This document shows positions 48,818 to 61,344 of a stretch of DNA of 64,000 nt, in pieces; position 1 is the stretch's first letter; each line of letters begins with the position of its first letter. The stretch covers positions 4,960,001 to 5,024,000 of the forward strand of contig OZ017766.1 in NCBI GenBank assembly GCA_963969345.1, in the 5' to 3' direction. Under the pieces are notes generated by a model that was given only the letters and a program-made list of their open reading frames with translations, had not been told where the DNA came from and searched no databases. Source of the DNA: Turbatrix aceti (Eukaryota; Nematoda; Chromadorea; Rhabditida; Panagrolaimidae). A program made the position numbers and the translations under genes.

Positions 48818-49061
48818 CGTTCGTTCTTCTTCGGCGAAACTCAGAAGAAACAAAAAAAATCCGTTTTTGGTTGCATATAAAAATTGTCGTTGCAGGAACT
48901 CTCGAAAAGAAAAATTCTTTGTTATCCACAAAGTTTTGCAAGAATGTTACGTTTGTTTATCGAGTTTTTGGAAAGTAACGTTATTTGCCCTATCCCATCG
49001 TATTTATTTTTTTCTTTACGGTATTCTGTTTAGGCATCAATGAATTCATAACGAACCGACG

Positions 49062-50140
49062 ATGACGGCATGCATCCACCTGCTGCGTTCTCTGTTTGTT
49101 TTTCTCGTGATTTTGTGTATACGATGGCAACAATCGTCAATCGATGGCGTTTTGCTCAAAACCGACAGTACAGGTGGCGAACTCTCGTGTCGAGCCACTA
49201 TTCCCGATGACGGACAGCCCAACTCTCCACTCGTTCCGTGCAACTTTCTGGATGCGAGATTCGTCAACTGCGAAGATCCAGCGAAACTTGAACCCGTCGC
49301 AAATTCTTCAACGGTGAGTCACCGAATTCTTTCGCGTTGTTATGGAGTTTTCTTTATTTCAGTCAATCTGTCCATACTTTGGTCCTCGAAATGGGGTCGT
49401 TGCCAGAATCAATGTGTCATGCGAAGTCTTTGCCTGCATAGAGTGCAGTGGGCCACGAGTTTTTCTACGTGAAACCAAGTGCATCAAGTGGGTTTTATTC
49501 CTGATAACAAAGTTACAAAATATAAAATACTAGGGTTTTTAAAAAATTGTTGGTATTGTGTTACTTTTGTTTTTTTATGTTTTTTGTTACTTTTCATATT
49601 CGGAATTTTACGGATAACATTTTTTTGCAATTTATTTGTTACTTTTCGTTTTCAATAATTTGCGAATAACATTTTTTTGCACATTTTTTGTTACTTTTCG
49701 TATTCTAAGTTTTGCAAATAACATTTTTTACTAATTTTTTGTTACTTTTTGTTTTCTGAATTTTACGAATAACATTTTTTTGCACATTTTTTGTTACCTT
49801 TTGTTTTCAGAATTTTGTGAATAACATTTTTTTGACAACTTTTTTTGTTACTTCTTGTGCATATTATTTGAACTTTTCAACCGTTATTTCCTATTTATAA
49901 ATCGTTTTTCATCCTTTTTTTTGCAGATATACCGGTCACTACTTTTTATCAACATTGCTTTATTCAATATTTCTGGGAATACTCGGCGTCGATCGCTTCT
50001 GCATGGGATATTCCGCGATAGCGGTTGGCAAGCTCATGACGCTTGGTGGCCTCGGTATATGGTGGATCATCGATATCTTTCTCCTCATCAATGGAAACCT
50101 CATGCCTGCCGATGATTCTCAGTGGATGCCGTACTGGTAA
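49062..50140 (+). CDS. TM2D2: TM2 domain-containing protein 2 (TM2D2), 196 aa
   Basis: Exons are 49062-49313, 49363-49487 and 49927-50140, in frame. The N-terminus is a signal peptide ([14 protein letters not shown]). A Cys-rich extracellular segment follows ([43 protein letters not shown], described only by its cysteines and the FLRE-KCIKYTG landmark). The TM2 domain has two membrane helices around the diagnostic Asp-Arg-Phe turn (GVDRFCMG) and [17 protein letters not shown]. The tail [10 protein letters not shown] matches human TM2D2 (GGLMPSDGS). Drosophila relatives (almondex family) support Notch signalling and phagocytosis. Intron 2 (439 nt) is the longest coding-gene intron here and is filled by a tandem repeat. 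It is divergent from GTF2H4, 244 bp apart. Confidence 0.93.
49556..49858 (+). repeat. Intronic ~52-nt tandem repeat, copy 5 (best preserved)
   Basis: Five to six head-to-tail units of 51-52 nt in the TM2D2 intron 49488-49926. The shared pattern is GTTACTTTTNNTTTTC, then GAATTTTNCGAATAACATTTTTT, then GCACATTTTTT. Units are sense-oriented, and some contain TTTTCAG, the nematode acceptor consensus. Confidence 0.9.
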
Positions 50141-50451
50141 ACTTTTTTTTCCAGCATTTTTGTACATAAATAAAAATTGTTTCCGATTTTCTGACTGTAC
50201 ACGGATTTTTTATATGATTATGATTATATACACAGACAACATGACGAAGTGTACTCGGGAATAGTTAAAAGTTGGGCGCGCTTGGATCTGTTCAGACTCT
50301 GTTTTTTTTGAGGGGTCGAAATGCTGGAAAACAAAAAATGCTGCAAAATCGACGGAATCAGGGAGGAATAGAGCAACATGTGGCCGTAATTGTGTGTATA
50401 GTTGTGCTATTTTGTTCTTCTTCTTCTTTTTTGTTGTTTTGAAGTGATTCC
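50141..50451. other. Convergent intergenic region
   Basis: Spacer of 311 bp between TM2D2 (plus) and the Q/P-rich membrane protein gene (minus). No gene. Confidence 0.45.
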
Positions 50452-52191
50452 TTAGGGCTCGGTCTGCGAGGGCTGGGGCTCGTCGATCTGGAGGAAGAGG
50501 GGAACCGATCCCATGTGACGGTGGGAGTCATCAGCATCGGACTGGGGGAACCTGATTGAGGTAATATCAATCTAAAAAAAAAATGATAAGTTAAAATTTG
50601 TTTTTATGCATGAGAAAAACTCACAGGGTGGTCTTCTTCGTGGCTTTCATCAACAACCGTTTCGGGGATAACCTTAGCCACCGGGGGCGGAGCCTGCTTC
50701 TGTTCGGTCTTTTCGAAGACGTCTCCCTCAATCGGGGGCTGGGGGAACTTCTTGCCGACGAGGGTGGCGGGAGTGTTGTTGGATGCCTCAAAACCGAGGA
50801 GGTCGGCGATGGCTTCGTCTTCTTCGAGCTCGGCGAAGGGAGTCTCGAGTTCGAGCGAGCTGGCAGACCACTCAGGTTCAGACTGCAAATTTTTTAAATA
50901 CATCCAGTTTATTTATTTTTTGCATCGCAAAAAAAATTGTTTTCAAAAAAAATTTGTTTTTCCAAAATTAATTTTTTATGCATCCAATTTTTTCTTAGCA
51001 GTCAATTTGGATTTCTAGATGATATTTTTTTCCGAAAATAACCAATTTGAACTTTTTCGATCCCTTTCGGTCATTTTTTTCAAAAGTTAAGATCTGCGAA
51101 TTATCCGAGCACCAGGTGAATACACTGACACCTCGAAATTATCGAACAGTGCTAAATTATATTTTATTTAATGCGAAATCCTCTCCCAACAAGTTTTCCA
51201 ATTTTATAGATAGCAAATACAAAATGTTAGTAATGTAAGTGGGTGTAACAAATATGTAAGTACAGGGTGTCTGTCGGAGTGCTTGTGTTGTGTTGAGTTA
51301 CTTAGTATGTATCACAGCTTCACCCCGGAGGGCAAAGGGGCAGGGAAAGAGAAGAAGGAGCGTGCCATGTTAGTTGTAGGCATAGTACTGGAACGGTGAA
51401 AACCCCAATTATTGTAAATATACTGTGCACGATCAGAAAGGTGGAAATGAAACACACGGGAGAAAGAAAAAAAGCAAAAAAAAACAGTTATTATCCGATC
51501 CGTCCGCGGTCGCCTTGCCAGAATCTCGGGGGTGGAGGTGGTTGTGGGAGGGTGGAAAAAAATGTGAATGTAGATGATTTAACTCACAACGGGATCGATG
51601 CTCAGGATTGGCAGGGGCTGGTTGTTCTCCCACTTCTTGCCGGCATCTTGTTCAGGAACAAAGTTTCCAAAGTGCACAGATGGGGGCTGGACCTGCAAAA
51701 TGATTTTTTTTTATGTAATTTTTTTTTTAATTTTTTAAAATTATAAAATTAAATTTTTTTTAAATTTAAATTTAAAAAATATAAAAATAAGTGTTATAAC
51801 ATTTTTTTGAATTTTTTATTTTTTTTTTATTTCAAGAAATTTGTTTTACATTTTTTTTAAAGATTTTTTTAATCACAACGATTTTTTTAATTCATTTTTT
51901 TTAGATTTTTTTGTTTTTTTCATATAAAAATTATTTTCACTTCCAAAAAAACCCACGAAAGCATCATCGCCGTTGTTGTGAGTCCAGGCGCGGGGAGGCA
52001 TGTTTTCCTGACGCGCTTCGGGACCCTTGAAGGGCTGGAAGCCCTGGAAGAACTTGTCGACGGCGTTCATGGTGTCATCGATGATCTGCGCCTGAGGCAG
52101 TTGCTGTCCCTGCATCTGGGCCTGGGCCTGGGGAGGGGGCTGCTGGAACTGGTTGATGTTGTGGTCGGGGAAGAAGATGAACTGCGGCTGC

Positions 52192-52226
<35 letters not shown>

Positions 52227-53780
52227 GGGCATCTGAGGCATCTGCGGCTGCTGGTTGGGGGGCAGGACAAAAGCGTCATTCTGGGGATTCTGTGGGCCCT
52301 GCATCTGCATCTGCATCGGCATCGGCATCTGGGGAGGCGGCAGGACGAAGGCGTCGTTCTGGAGGAACGACGGCTCAGGTCGACCCTGGGGGCCCTGGGC
52401 CTGCTGCTGCTGCTGTTGCTGGAACCAGAAAGGCGGCGGCGGTGGGGGGCCACCGGCCATCGGACGGATGGGCTGGGGCTGAGGGAGGCCGAAGAAGGCG
52501 CTTGCCGGGGGAGGGGGAGGCATGTTGTTGCAGCCAGGCATGTTGCAGGGGGGTGGTCGCTCGCCAAAAGGCATCTGCATCGGCATCGGACGGAAGGGAC
52601 AGGGAAGGTCGAACGGAAGGTCGTTCGGGAAGAAGGGAAGGTTGTCGTCGAGTCTGTTGTTGAACATCGGCGCCGGAGGAGGGCCGCCGAACTGGCGACG
52701 CGCGTTTTCGGCCAGGACCTGGGGCATCGCCCACTCGCCGAAGCCGTCTTCGTTCGCTGCCGTTTCGGGATCCACCTGGAATTTTTTGGTCACGTAAATT
52801 CAATTTTTTTTATAAAAAAATTTTTTGAATTAGAAAATTATTTTAGATCTGAAAAATTTTCTTATTCCAGTAAAATTTTTTTTTAATTCAAAAATAACCT
52901 ATTATTGAAAAAAAATTATTACGATATTTTATTAAATACATTTACAGTAATAATTTGTTTTGTAAATTTTTTTGCATTACTGTAAAAAAATTTTTGGAAA
53001 GATTTTTTTTAATTTTACGGTAATGATTTTTTTACTGTAAAAAATTTCGATACGTTCTCTTTTAAAAAAGTTTACGATAATAATTTTTTTGCGAAAATAA
53101 TTTTTATTACGGTAAATATTAGTTTTTGCTTTGTATTTTTTTAAAACGCATTTTTTTAAATTTGTTTTTACCTGAACAACGCTGATCTGCATAGTGCCAT
53201 CAAAGCCAGCGTCTTCGGCATGTTTTCGAATATTTTCCAAAAGTTGACGGAAGAAGGCAAGTTTGTCGTTGAGCGTACCCGGCTGCTGCTCGTTCTCGTT
53301 CTTCTCAGCGCTGCTATCGACGATCTTAATTCCGTGCTGCTGCTCCTGTCCGAGTCCCCCAAAAGACTTGACAACGGGAGGCGGAAGCGTCGGACCGGCT
53401 CGGATGGCTTCAGGAACAATGGGCTGAAGCTCCATGCTGCGATCCGGAGAAAGCGAAAAGATGCGGGGAGGGCGATCGATGCCATCCATGCCCATGCGAT
53501 GCTTGAGCTCGGCCCAGCGGAGTCTGAAGAAGTTTTCATCGCGCTGGCGGCTGTAGGCGATCTCGGAGAGCGTGAGGGCAAAGAGGGCAACGAGGAAGAC
53601 GCCGAGCATGCAGACGAGCACGCCCTTGTAGCCCTTGGACTTCTTGACGATGATCGGCGTCGGAGGGGCGCCGTCGTTCATCGGGATGCCCGTCGAGTAG
53701 CCCGGGGGAGGCGAGGGGGGCGATTCAGGGATATCCTTCATCGGGGGCTTCTGGTCAAGCCCCACCGTGAAGACTTTCAT
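50452..53780 (-). CDS. PolyQ/polyP-rich type II membrane protein, 636 aa
   Basis: Five phase-0 exons: 53780-53172, 52775-51957, 51692-51588, 50882-50625 and 50571-50452. A Pro-rich cytoplasmic N-terminus (DIPESPPSPPPGYS, then basic KKSKGYKG) precedes one membrane helix (VLVCMLGVFLVALFALTL) at about 55-75, so the remainder is extracellular or lumenal. A charged segment follows (LNDKLAFFRQLLENIRKHAED). The large exon 2 encodes a prion-like domain with polyP blocks, a run of about 13 Gln, Met/Pro/Gln repeats and two copies of QNDAFVLPP, with a related DDAFVQPP at its junction with exon 3. The C-terminal part is acidic. No cysteine-based domain or enzyme is visible and I know no family. The acceptor TTTTTTGCAG ends 15 nt before the ATG (exon from 53795), suggesting a trans- or cis-spliced leader. 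Introns 1 and 2 are long and nearly pure A/T. Confidence 0.82.
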
Positions 53781-53795
53781 TGTAGGAGCCGTTTT

Positions 53796-56700
53796 CTGCA
53801 AAAAAATAAAATTTAAAAAAATTCGACGCATAAACAAACAACTTAATCGAACGGGTTTTTGACATGGAGTTTTTTTAAATGGAAAAAATACACGATTTAA
53901 AAGATTACAGGTACTTTTCGACCAAAAAGACGACCTCCAAGGGGCTTTTGGACACATGAAAACCTGTCAGGATGAAGAGTTGATCGAGGTGAGCTCTAAG
54001 AACCTCTGAGACAACAAACTACTTATTTGGAGAAAAGTAGACAAGTGCAAAAACGTAAAAAATGTTCATAAACAACACCTGAGTGGCCGGGTTTTTTTTT
54101 GACGGCAAAAAAATCAGGAAAATGTTTTTTAAAACTATGCGATAATTTTTTTTATTTTTAACAGACAATGAAAAAAAATCTGAATTATGGAATAATTCAC
54201 AATAGAAAAATTTTTGGAATAATAAATATTTTTAATACTCCACAGACGAATAAAAAAATTTAAATATAACAGAATATTTTTTAAATATTCCGTAGACGAA
54301 AAAAATAATTTCCCCAGTCCAACAATTTTTTGCTCTCAAATTTTTTGAATCGGTGTTTTTCACAAAAAAAGACAACATCTCGTGAATGATGTTCCTTCTC
54401 GACAATGGAAGCGGTGACTACTGACAGCCTGATGGTACTGATGGAAAGGAATAAAAGATAGATAGATCATCACAGATCGTCGAAAAAGGGGATGAGAAGG
54501 GAGATTCGCATTTTTTTTGTCAAGAAGGAGATAAACGTTCCATTCACGCACACACAAAATTCGTTCACACAAAATAATAGTAAAATAAAAATGAAATCAA
54601 ACAACTCGTCGACCATTGAAAACCACACAAATCAGATGGATGATGGTGGAACTGCTCCTGTTGTGTATGGGTTGGGTTGTTGGTTCGTACTTTTTTTTAG
54701 GAGGGGCGATAGAGAGGCAGGGAGGAGGAGAAAAAATAAGAATGACCTTGAATGGCTCTAAAGTTGTCGTGTTTTGACGACTCTCTTCTCCATCTGATCA
54801 CCACACGTACTACGACCACGCACATGACACTACCGGCAGCAGCCAATACCTGCCCGGAGCTGGGCAACAAAAAATAGTCAGAGAGGAACGAATGTTTTTG
54901 TATTCATTTTTTACGGCGGCGATGATGACAGATATTTCACGAATCATCGAACTTGCCCGTTCATCCGCGGCCACAGCCACGGCCGAGGCCGTGGATGAGA
55001 TGATCGGGGGGTTGAAAAGGTGTTTTGCACGTGTAATCGACCAACAACCGACCGGTGACACGACCAACAACGCAACTATATTTTCACAGTCGATCCCTGA
55101 TCCGAGGAGGGAGCCGAGAAGGTCGTGAGAAGTGTCATTGTTCGCCGAGGATCACCCGTTTTCTTCGCCCCGGTCAGTCGTCAGTGACTACGAATTTCAA
55201 TTCGCATTTCAACCCGCGTTCATTCACACCCCTCAAATAAATATTATACTATGTATTATTCATTGATCGGTCGAAAATATATGTACTATGTAATATTTTG
55301 TAGCAAACAAGATGATTCAATTTCTCTGTTAGTCGGGTAAAACCCTTTTTCCTTCCTTTCTCCCAACAATAGCCATCTATGTATCTGGTCAGACAACAAC
55401 CAACAACAATGTCCATGCTTACACCTAAAAAAATTGAGACTGGCTACCAAAGATAAAGAAGAAGTGCGAAGAATTGTAGAAGGAATTTCAGTTTTAGATA
55501 TTTTAAAAAACCAGTCAAACGGGAAAAAAACAAAACAATCGTCAGTCGGACTCCAAAATAACTCTCCCGAATGAGCTGAGCTGAGCTCACCGGTCTCGGC
55601 TGCAAAAGGTAGCGAACGGATCCTAGCAGCGAAATAAAAACAAGCCAGGAGCGACTGGAGCGAAGCAGCAAACGACCACTCAACTGCGCATCCGGTTTTT
55701 TTCTTCTCCGAGCAAGCGAGAGAGAAAAAAAAAAACTAATCCGAATTGTACAATTCGACCGGAAACTATAGTTACACCTGGGACAAAAAATTCTGGACAT
55801 TCATGTGAAAGGTACTAATATTCCGAAATTTATCTAGTGACTAGGTTTTGGGGCGTGTGCATGCACTGATGACTGGATAACTGACTGGGGATTGATTCCA
55901 AGACTGAAGGACGAAGGATGGTGGATGGTGGTCATGGAGAAGGTTTACAGAGGCGTAACCATCCCCCTCCCCTCCCCTAACTCCTCCTGGGCAAAGAAAC
56001 CACCCCTCTCCCCCTTATCGCTCTTCGACCACACACCGAGGTACGTACAAACATAGCTGCGGGGGAGAAGAGTTTTTTGCCCGCATCCAACAACCCAACA
56101 ACCATGGAGCATTTATCTGCTTACTATTTATTATTTAGACAAGTGAAACATAAGTTTTTGTTTGAGGCTGAAAAAAAAGAGAAAAAAAAGTTGGAGGGAG
56201 GTGCAGCGCTTTTTTGTGTTGACCACAGGCAAATATGTGTCACCGGTATTACTCACCGTGCGGGGAGACGAAATTGGGCATGGGAGAAAAATTAAAATTC
56301 GCAGCAATTAACGGTAAATTTTTTTGAGGGAGGATAATTTATTGAACCCCTAAAACTGATATTTGACCGAAAATTGGTCTTTAATGTAAAAACTGATCAA
56401 CGAAATCCGTGATTTTGATTTTTCACGTATTTAAAATCGAATCAGAAAGAATTTCCCGTCGTTTTCCCCTTCTTATTTTTTTCCCAGTAGAGCAATTCAT
56501 TACTCCGCAAATCAGCGCATCAACGAAAGACAGAAAAAAAGGGGAGGATTCATTCTAGATCTTTCTGATGTGTTGGTTAAACGAACGCCTGGAGCAAGTG
56601 ACACCCCCACCAGCGGGGCTGCGTCACACGCTCAACGACTCGAATGACCCCGTTTGGAAGAAATCCTCTCCCCCCTTTTATATTTTTGCAATAAACATAG

Positions 56701-59700
56701 TATACTGCATGCAGATTCAATAGTTTGGAAAAAAAATTCGATTTGCACAAAAAGAAAAAAAATTAAATATAAACAATTATCGACAATTATAAAAAAAAAT
56801 TTAATTGGCGTTCAGCCTGGGGTCGGTTCAAAAATTATGATAATTGCAAAAAACAGAGAAAGTTGTGAAACAATTATAAATAGAACATGTATTTGGAATT
56901 TAAAACAAATTTTTCTAATTAGACTATGCTACTTCCTAGTAATTAGAGCAAGTTGGTTTTGCTTTCGTGATAACAATATTCAAAATTTTGTGCGCATGTA
57001 TCTTTGGTCTTACAACGAAAACGTGATTTTCGTGCTGAGAGTACTCATTTATGCGCACGCAGTTCAAGGCAGAAAAATCGTGTTGAGACCGTAAAATTTC
57101 TTTGTTAATTTACTAATTTCTATAATTAGCTTTTGTTAGTTTGTGTTTAACTAGGTGAACATCCAGGTAGAAAAAATTACTAAACATCACTAAAATTGAT
57201 ACAAAAGTTTGCATGTTGCGTGCAACATGTTGACATTTGTGTGGGACCCAGGGCCAAATATGGATGTGGGAATCAGCATCAAACGGCCATAAAAGGCGGC
57301 TAACCAATCTAACCAGCGAATAAAATGTCAGACTGACTTTTATCCTCAAAGACAGCAGAACTTGCAGACGACGACTGACCTCGATCGTTTTCTAGTCAGT
57401 CATCGGTGGTCGTTGTGCTGGTGACAGACAACAACGACAGGGGTTAGTCAGCTTTTTTGGTTGCGCGATGGAGACGGAGCCAAAGGGGGGGATAGAAAGA
57501 AGAAAGAAATCCACACACATCCATTTTCTTCTCAGTCAGCTGGCTGCCTTATTTCTGCTAGAAGAGGGGGGGGGATCTGATCTGGTAGCCGCCCCCCCTC
57601 CCCCCTTCAAGGAAAGGATCAACCATTTTGCGACACTTCGGAGGACAACAACCAACCATGAGTCAGATAAGAGAGATATCTAGATCCTTCAGGGCGCACA
57701 CGTCAGCGAGCTGGTTGGTTCAGAAGTAACCCCAAAGATGATGGACAGAAGAACAGAACATTCGGACAGTCAGCTTTTTTTTCAATTTTTTTTCTGGGGA
57801 ACTTTTTCAAGGGTGGGGGATTATCTAAGCCTCCTGGAAGCAGGTTTCTATTTGGATAGTCTGTTTTTGGACCGATGGCTTGTAAAAAATATTTTTTGGT
57901 AATTTTGTTCGTCTGGTTGGTCAAGTGACCGACCAATTAAATAATTACGCATTCATTCCCTGACATGAATAATTGTTCCTTGCACAGAGAAAGAGAGAGA
58001 GAGCAACGGTCGGCGTTGAACACCAAAAACATCGGTCGTCCGATCGTTGGCGTGATTCATGTGCATTTTTGTAGACTGGACGTTGCTTCTATTTAGTCCT
58101 GCCACTGGAAGACAGACCGCTGCCAGCGGCTGACTACTATGTTCTGCGCTAGATGGATCAGCTGCACCAACACGGGGTGAGGGTGAGGGAGGAAAACCGC
58201 AGCTACGTAAACAGAAAAATGACCAGGCCTATCTATTATAGGCTGCTGTGTGTGAAACGAAGGAATACTATTTTGGAATTCTGACATTTGTAGCCTTGAT
58301 TCAATGCTTCGTTCGGAGGTGTAAAACACTGTTTGCGTTAAACCAAAAAAACTAAATAAATAAATATCTATTTTTTCATTTATCGTAAAATTGTTTCATT
58401 GGAAATAAATAAATTTTTTATGAACCCCGTTTAATTATTTAAAAAATATAACATTTTTTCAAAAATACGGTAATTTAAAAAAATCTATTGTTGGAACGAA
58501 GTTTGTTAAAATTGTTGGAAAAAATGTTTATTTCCAAAAAATTAATATATTCGGAAAATTTTTTAATTTAATATTTCTGAAATGAAAGCAAACGCAATCC
58601 AGTAAATGTTCTTTGAAGCGATAACTGTGTCACCGATGAAACTAAGGGCAGTGATCCATATTCTGACGTTTGAAAAAAAATCACAAAAAATAATCTATGA
58701 TTTTTATAAAACAATATATAAAATCTAGTTTTTATGTTCGATTACTTCTAATTTTTCTAATTTTGTCAAAATAAAATCGAAAACAAGTTTCATATTCTAC
58801 ATATTTTTTTCCGGCAAAGAAATTGATTTCCCAAAGGTGACAATTTGAATGAAATCAATTTTTTTCGATCGGTTCTATAATAGGTACATTTATGACTGCT
58901 GCTAAATATTTCCTCGATTTCTCCTCTCTCCCCGGCTAATCCAGTTGGTATCCAGTTGGTCCGTGCTGGACCGCAGCAACTGCAAGCACTCAAAAAGAGG
59001 GTAATTCGACAAGTAACCTGTTTATTACAGGTTTTCCCCCTTGCATTTATTGCCTTTTATGTCCTCTCTCTTTTTTTTTCCGACAAGCATAGCGGTAAAA
59101 GGGCGCTCAAAAAATTACTACATCAACGAGTACGGATCAAATACATCCTCTTTGCGGTCGGTTGTCAACTGTACATATCAGATGGGTTGAGGGAAGAGAA
59201 AGAAGACCACAATGATAGAATAAATATGTTTACCGGATGCCGGTTTTTTATGTCAACTTTTGCAGATGCACCGGAAGAAAAAAATATTCAGGCGAAGTTC
59301 AGAGTATATTATTTGCGGTGAAGAGATGATAAATAATATTTATCTGTCTTCATTTTTTTTCTGACGGACAGTTTGTACAGTAACGTTGCCACTAATGCAA
59401 AGAAACGTAGATCAATAGAATTTTATTTGATGCATGGAATAAATAAAAAAATTATGATCTATACGAAAATATTTTGTTTAACGGATTTTTCGTGGGATCG
59501 AATCGAATTTTATTACGGTAATTAATTTGATTTTTTGTCATTCACATCGGCGTCAATTAATTTTATATACAAGTTAATGAGAGTTCATGAGATCACTTTC
59601 GCTCCGATTTGATCGAAGGAAAAGAGATTCAAGTGATCTGTGCGGGACTGTGAATTTTGGATTTTTTCTCTTTGTTATCAAAAAAATTTGGAGTTGCAAT

Positions 59701-61344
59701 AAAAAAATTTGGAATTTTTTCAAACGCTAGAAAAATTTTTGTTTCATTGTCTAAAAAAAGCATACATAGATCGACACCACGACAGAATCGAGCAAATTCG
59801 ATGACACGTGAAAAACTGTTGTTTTGCGCGACTCTACGCTACGTTAGGGGCCTTACCCATCCCCATGACCCGAGTTCTTACGTTCTTATACGTTCGCTGA
59901 ATAACAGCCACGCAATACTCGCTGTCCGTCTGCGAAGACAAGGGGCCGTAGAAGGCATAAGCGGACCAAAAACCTATCAAAACACGTTTGGCTGCGCAAA
60001 GTGGCGACAGGTGTGATGGGAAACGGAAGACGACGTCGCCTGACGCGCCTGACATTTGTTCATTCGTCGGTAATCGGAAGAAAAATACCCCTTGATGGAG
60101 AGAAGGGGAGAAGGCAAGTTACAAAGCACACAGACGTCACTCAAACCAAACCATCCCGATTTGGTCGGTTTTGGAGCGCCTGAGACGGGATGAGTGGCCA
60201 GACAAGGTGAGGGGTTAAAACTGAAACGATGGCCATCATCAGCATCGTTTTCGTCCTCGGCGGCGTCACAAAGAACGTTCTGGAAGAAGAAGAAGACGGG
60301 ATACGATGATGGCGACGGCGTTCGTTCATTCTATGTACGCGAACCCTTAAATACCAATAATCGACGGAATTTTTTGGTTGAAAACGTACGCATGATTCAG
60401 AAATATTTTTTGCACATTCATAAATAATAAATTTTGCTTATAACAATTACAAATTAGATTTTTTGTTTATTTTATTTATCATTAGACCAGATGTTAGGAG
60501 GCACAAATGATGTCCACAAGTTAGATTTTATTGAGCTCAAAAAATTAATTTATTAGCGTAGAAAATAAACCCAAATATTTGCGTGCACGATGTTACCAAA
60601 TTTTGGATTTATGAGGTCAGTATGTCCCCAGACACAATGAAGAAGACTGTATGAAAAATTAATTGACCAATCAAAAATAAGTTCCTCAGATACATAAATT
60701 TATCTTATTTTGAGTCGGATACACACACCTGGCTGAAGGAAAAAAGAAAAATATTAAAAAACGGATTTTTTTGACGTCAACGATGTTTTTCAAATTCAAA
60801 AAAATCAAAGATAAAAAAAACAAACCTCCTTTTTTCCGCTCGAAATAATTGCTCTCATGATGAAAGCTTCTTTGATTTGCAAAAGTTGATGACTTGAAAT
60901 TTGGAATGATCAGGCAAAACAGAAATCAACCAATGTCGGCTCAAAAAAAACACACAAATAGGCCCGTTGTTGCTGTTGGTTGGTTGAATGGATAAATGGG
61001 GCAGCAGCAACGCTGTACATACAGTGGTGGTCAAAATAGTTAATCCAACATGGAGATTTGTCATGGAGATTGACGCCCAAATACCGACGGAAGAGGGGAG
61101 CCTCTTTGATATGCGTCGTTTCTGATACGCCGGGTGGATTACTGCCAAACGTCGGTAAAGCTCCATGACGATCTGGGATAATCAGTCGTGTTCGTTCCAC
61201 GTATTTATGTATGCTCGCCTGGTGCAAAAAATGCCTGAACATGTGCCTCGGTGTTATAAAATTGTAAACAAGTGCCGTAACTTTATGCATATATAACTTC
61301 AGATAAATTCTTCAAAGTGACAAAAAAAACCCGAATCGCTGTGG
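53796..61344. other. 7.5-kb gene-poor region
   Basis: No coding region is supported between the Q/P-rich gene start and the CPQ stop. Open frames here are short, of random composition and mostly in homopolymers. There are many pyrimidine tracts, CAACCAACC-type runs and a palindrome CATGTTGC-GT-GCAACATG at 57212-57229. It is probably promoter and 5' intron territory of the minus-strand Q/P-rich gene, but no exon can be proved. Confidence 0.45.

Noticed and set aside
49556..49858. Regularly spaced 52-nt repeats resembling a CRISPR array
   Set aside because: Repeats are diverged, directly abutting, T-rich and intronic in a nematode gene; there are no unique spacers and no cas genes.
51978..52886. 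302-codon Leu/Arg/Gly-rich open frame on the plus strand
   Set aside because: It is the complement of the CAG/CCN-rich exon of the Q/P-rich gene; the poly-Leu stretches are antisense polyGln. It lacks splice context and runs into AT-rich intron.
57212..57229. Palindrome CATGTTGC-GT-GCAACATG
   Set aside because: Short and isolated; 8-bp arms occur by chance in a 64-kb window. Kept only as a note.
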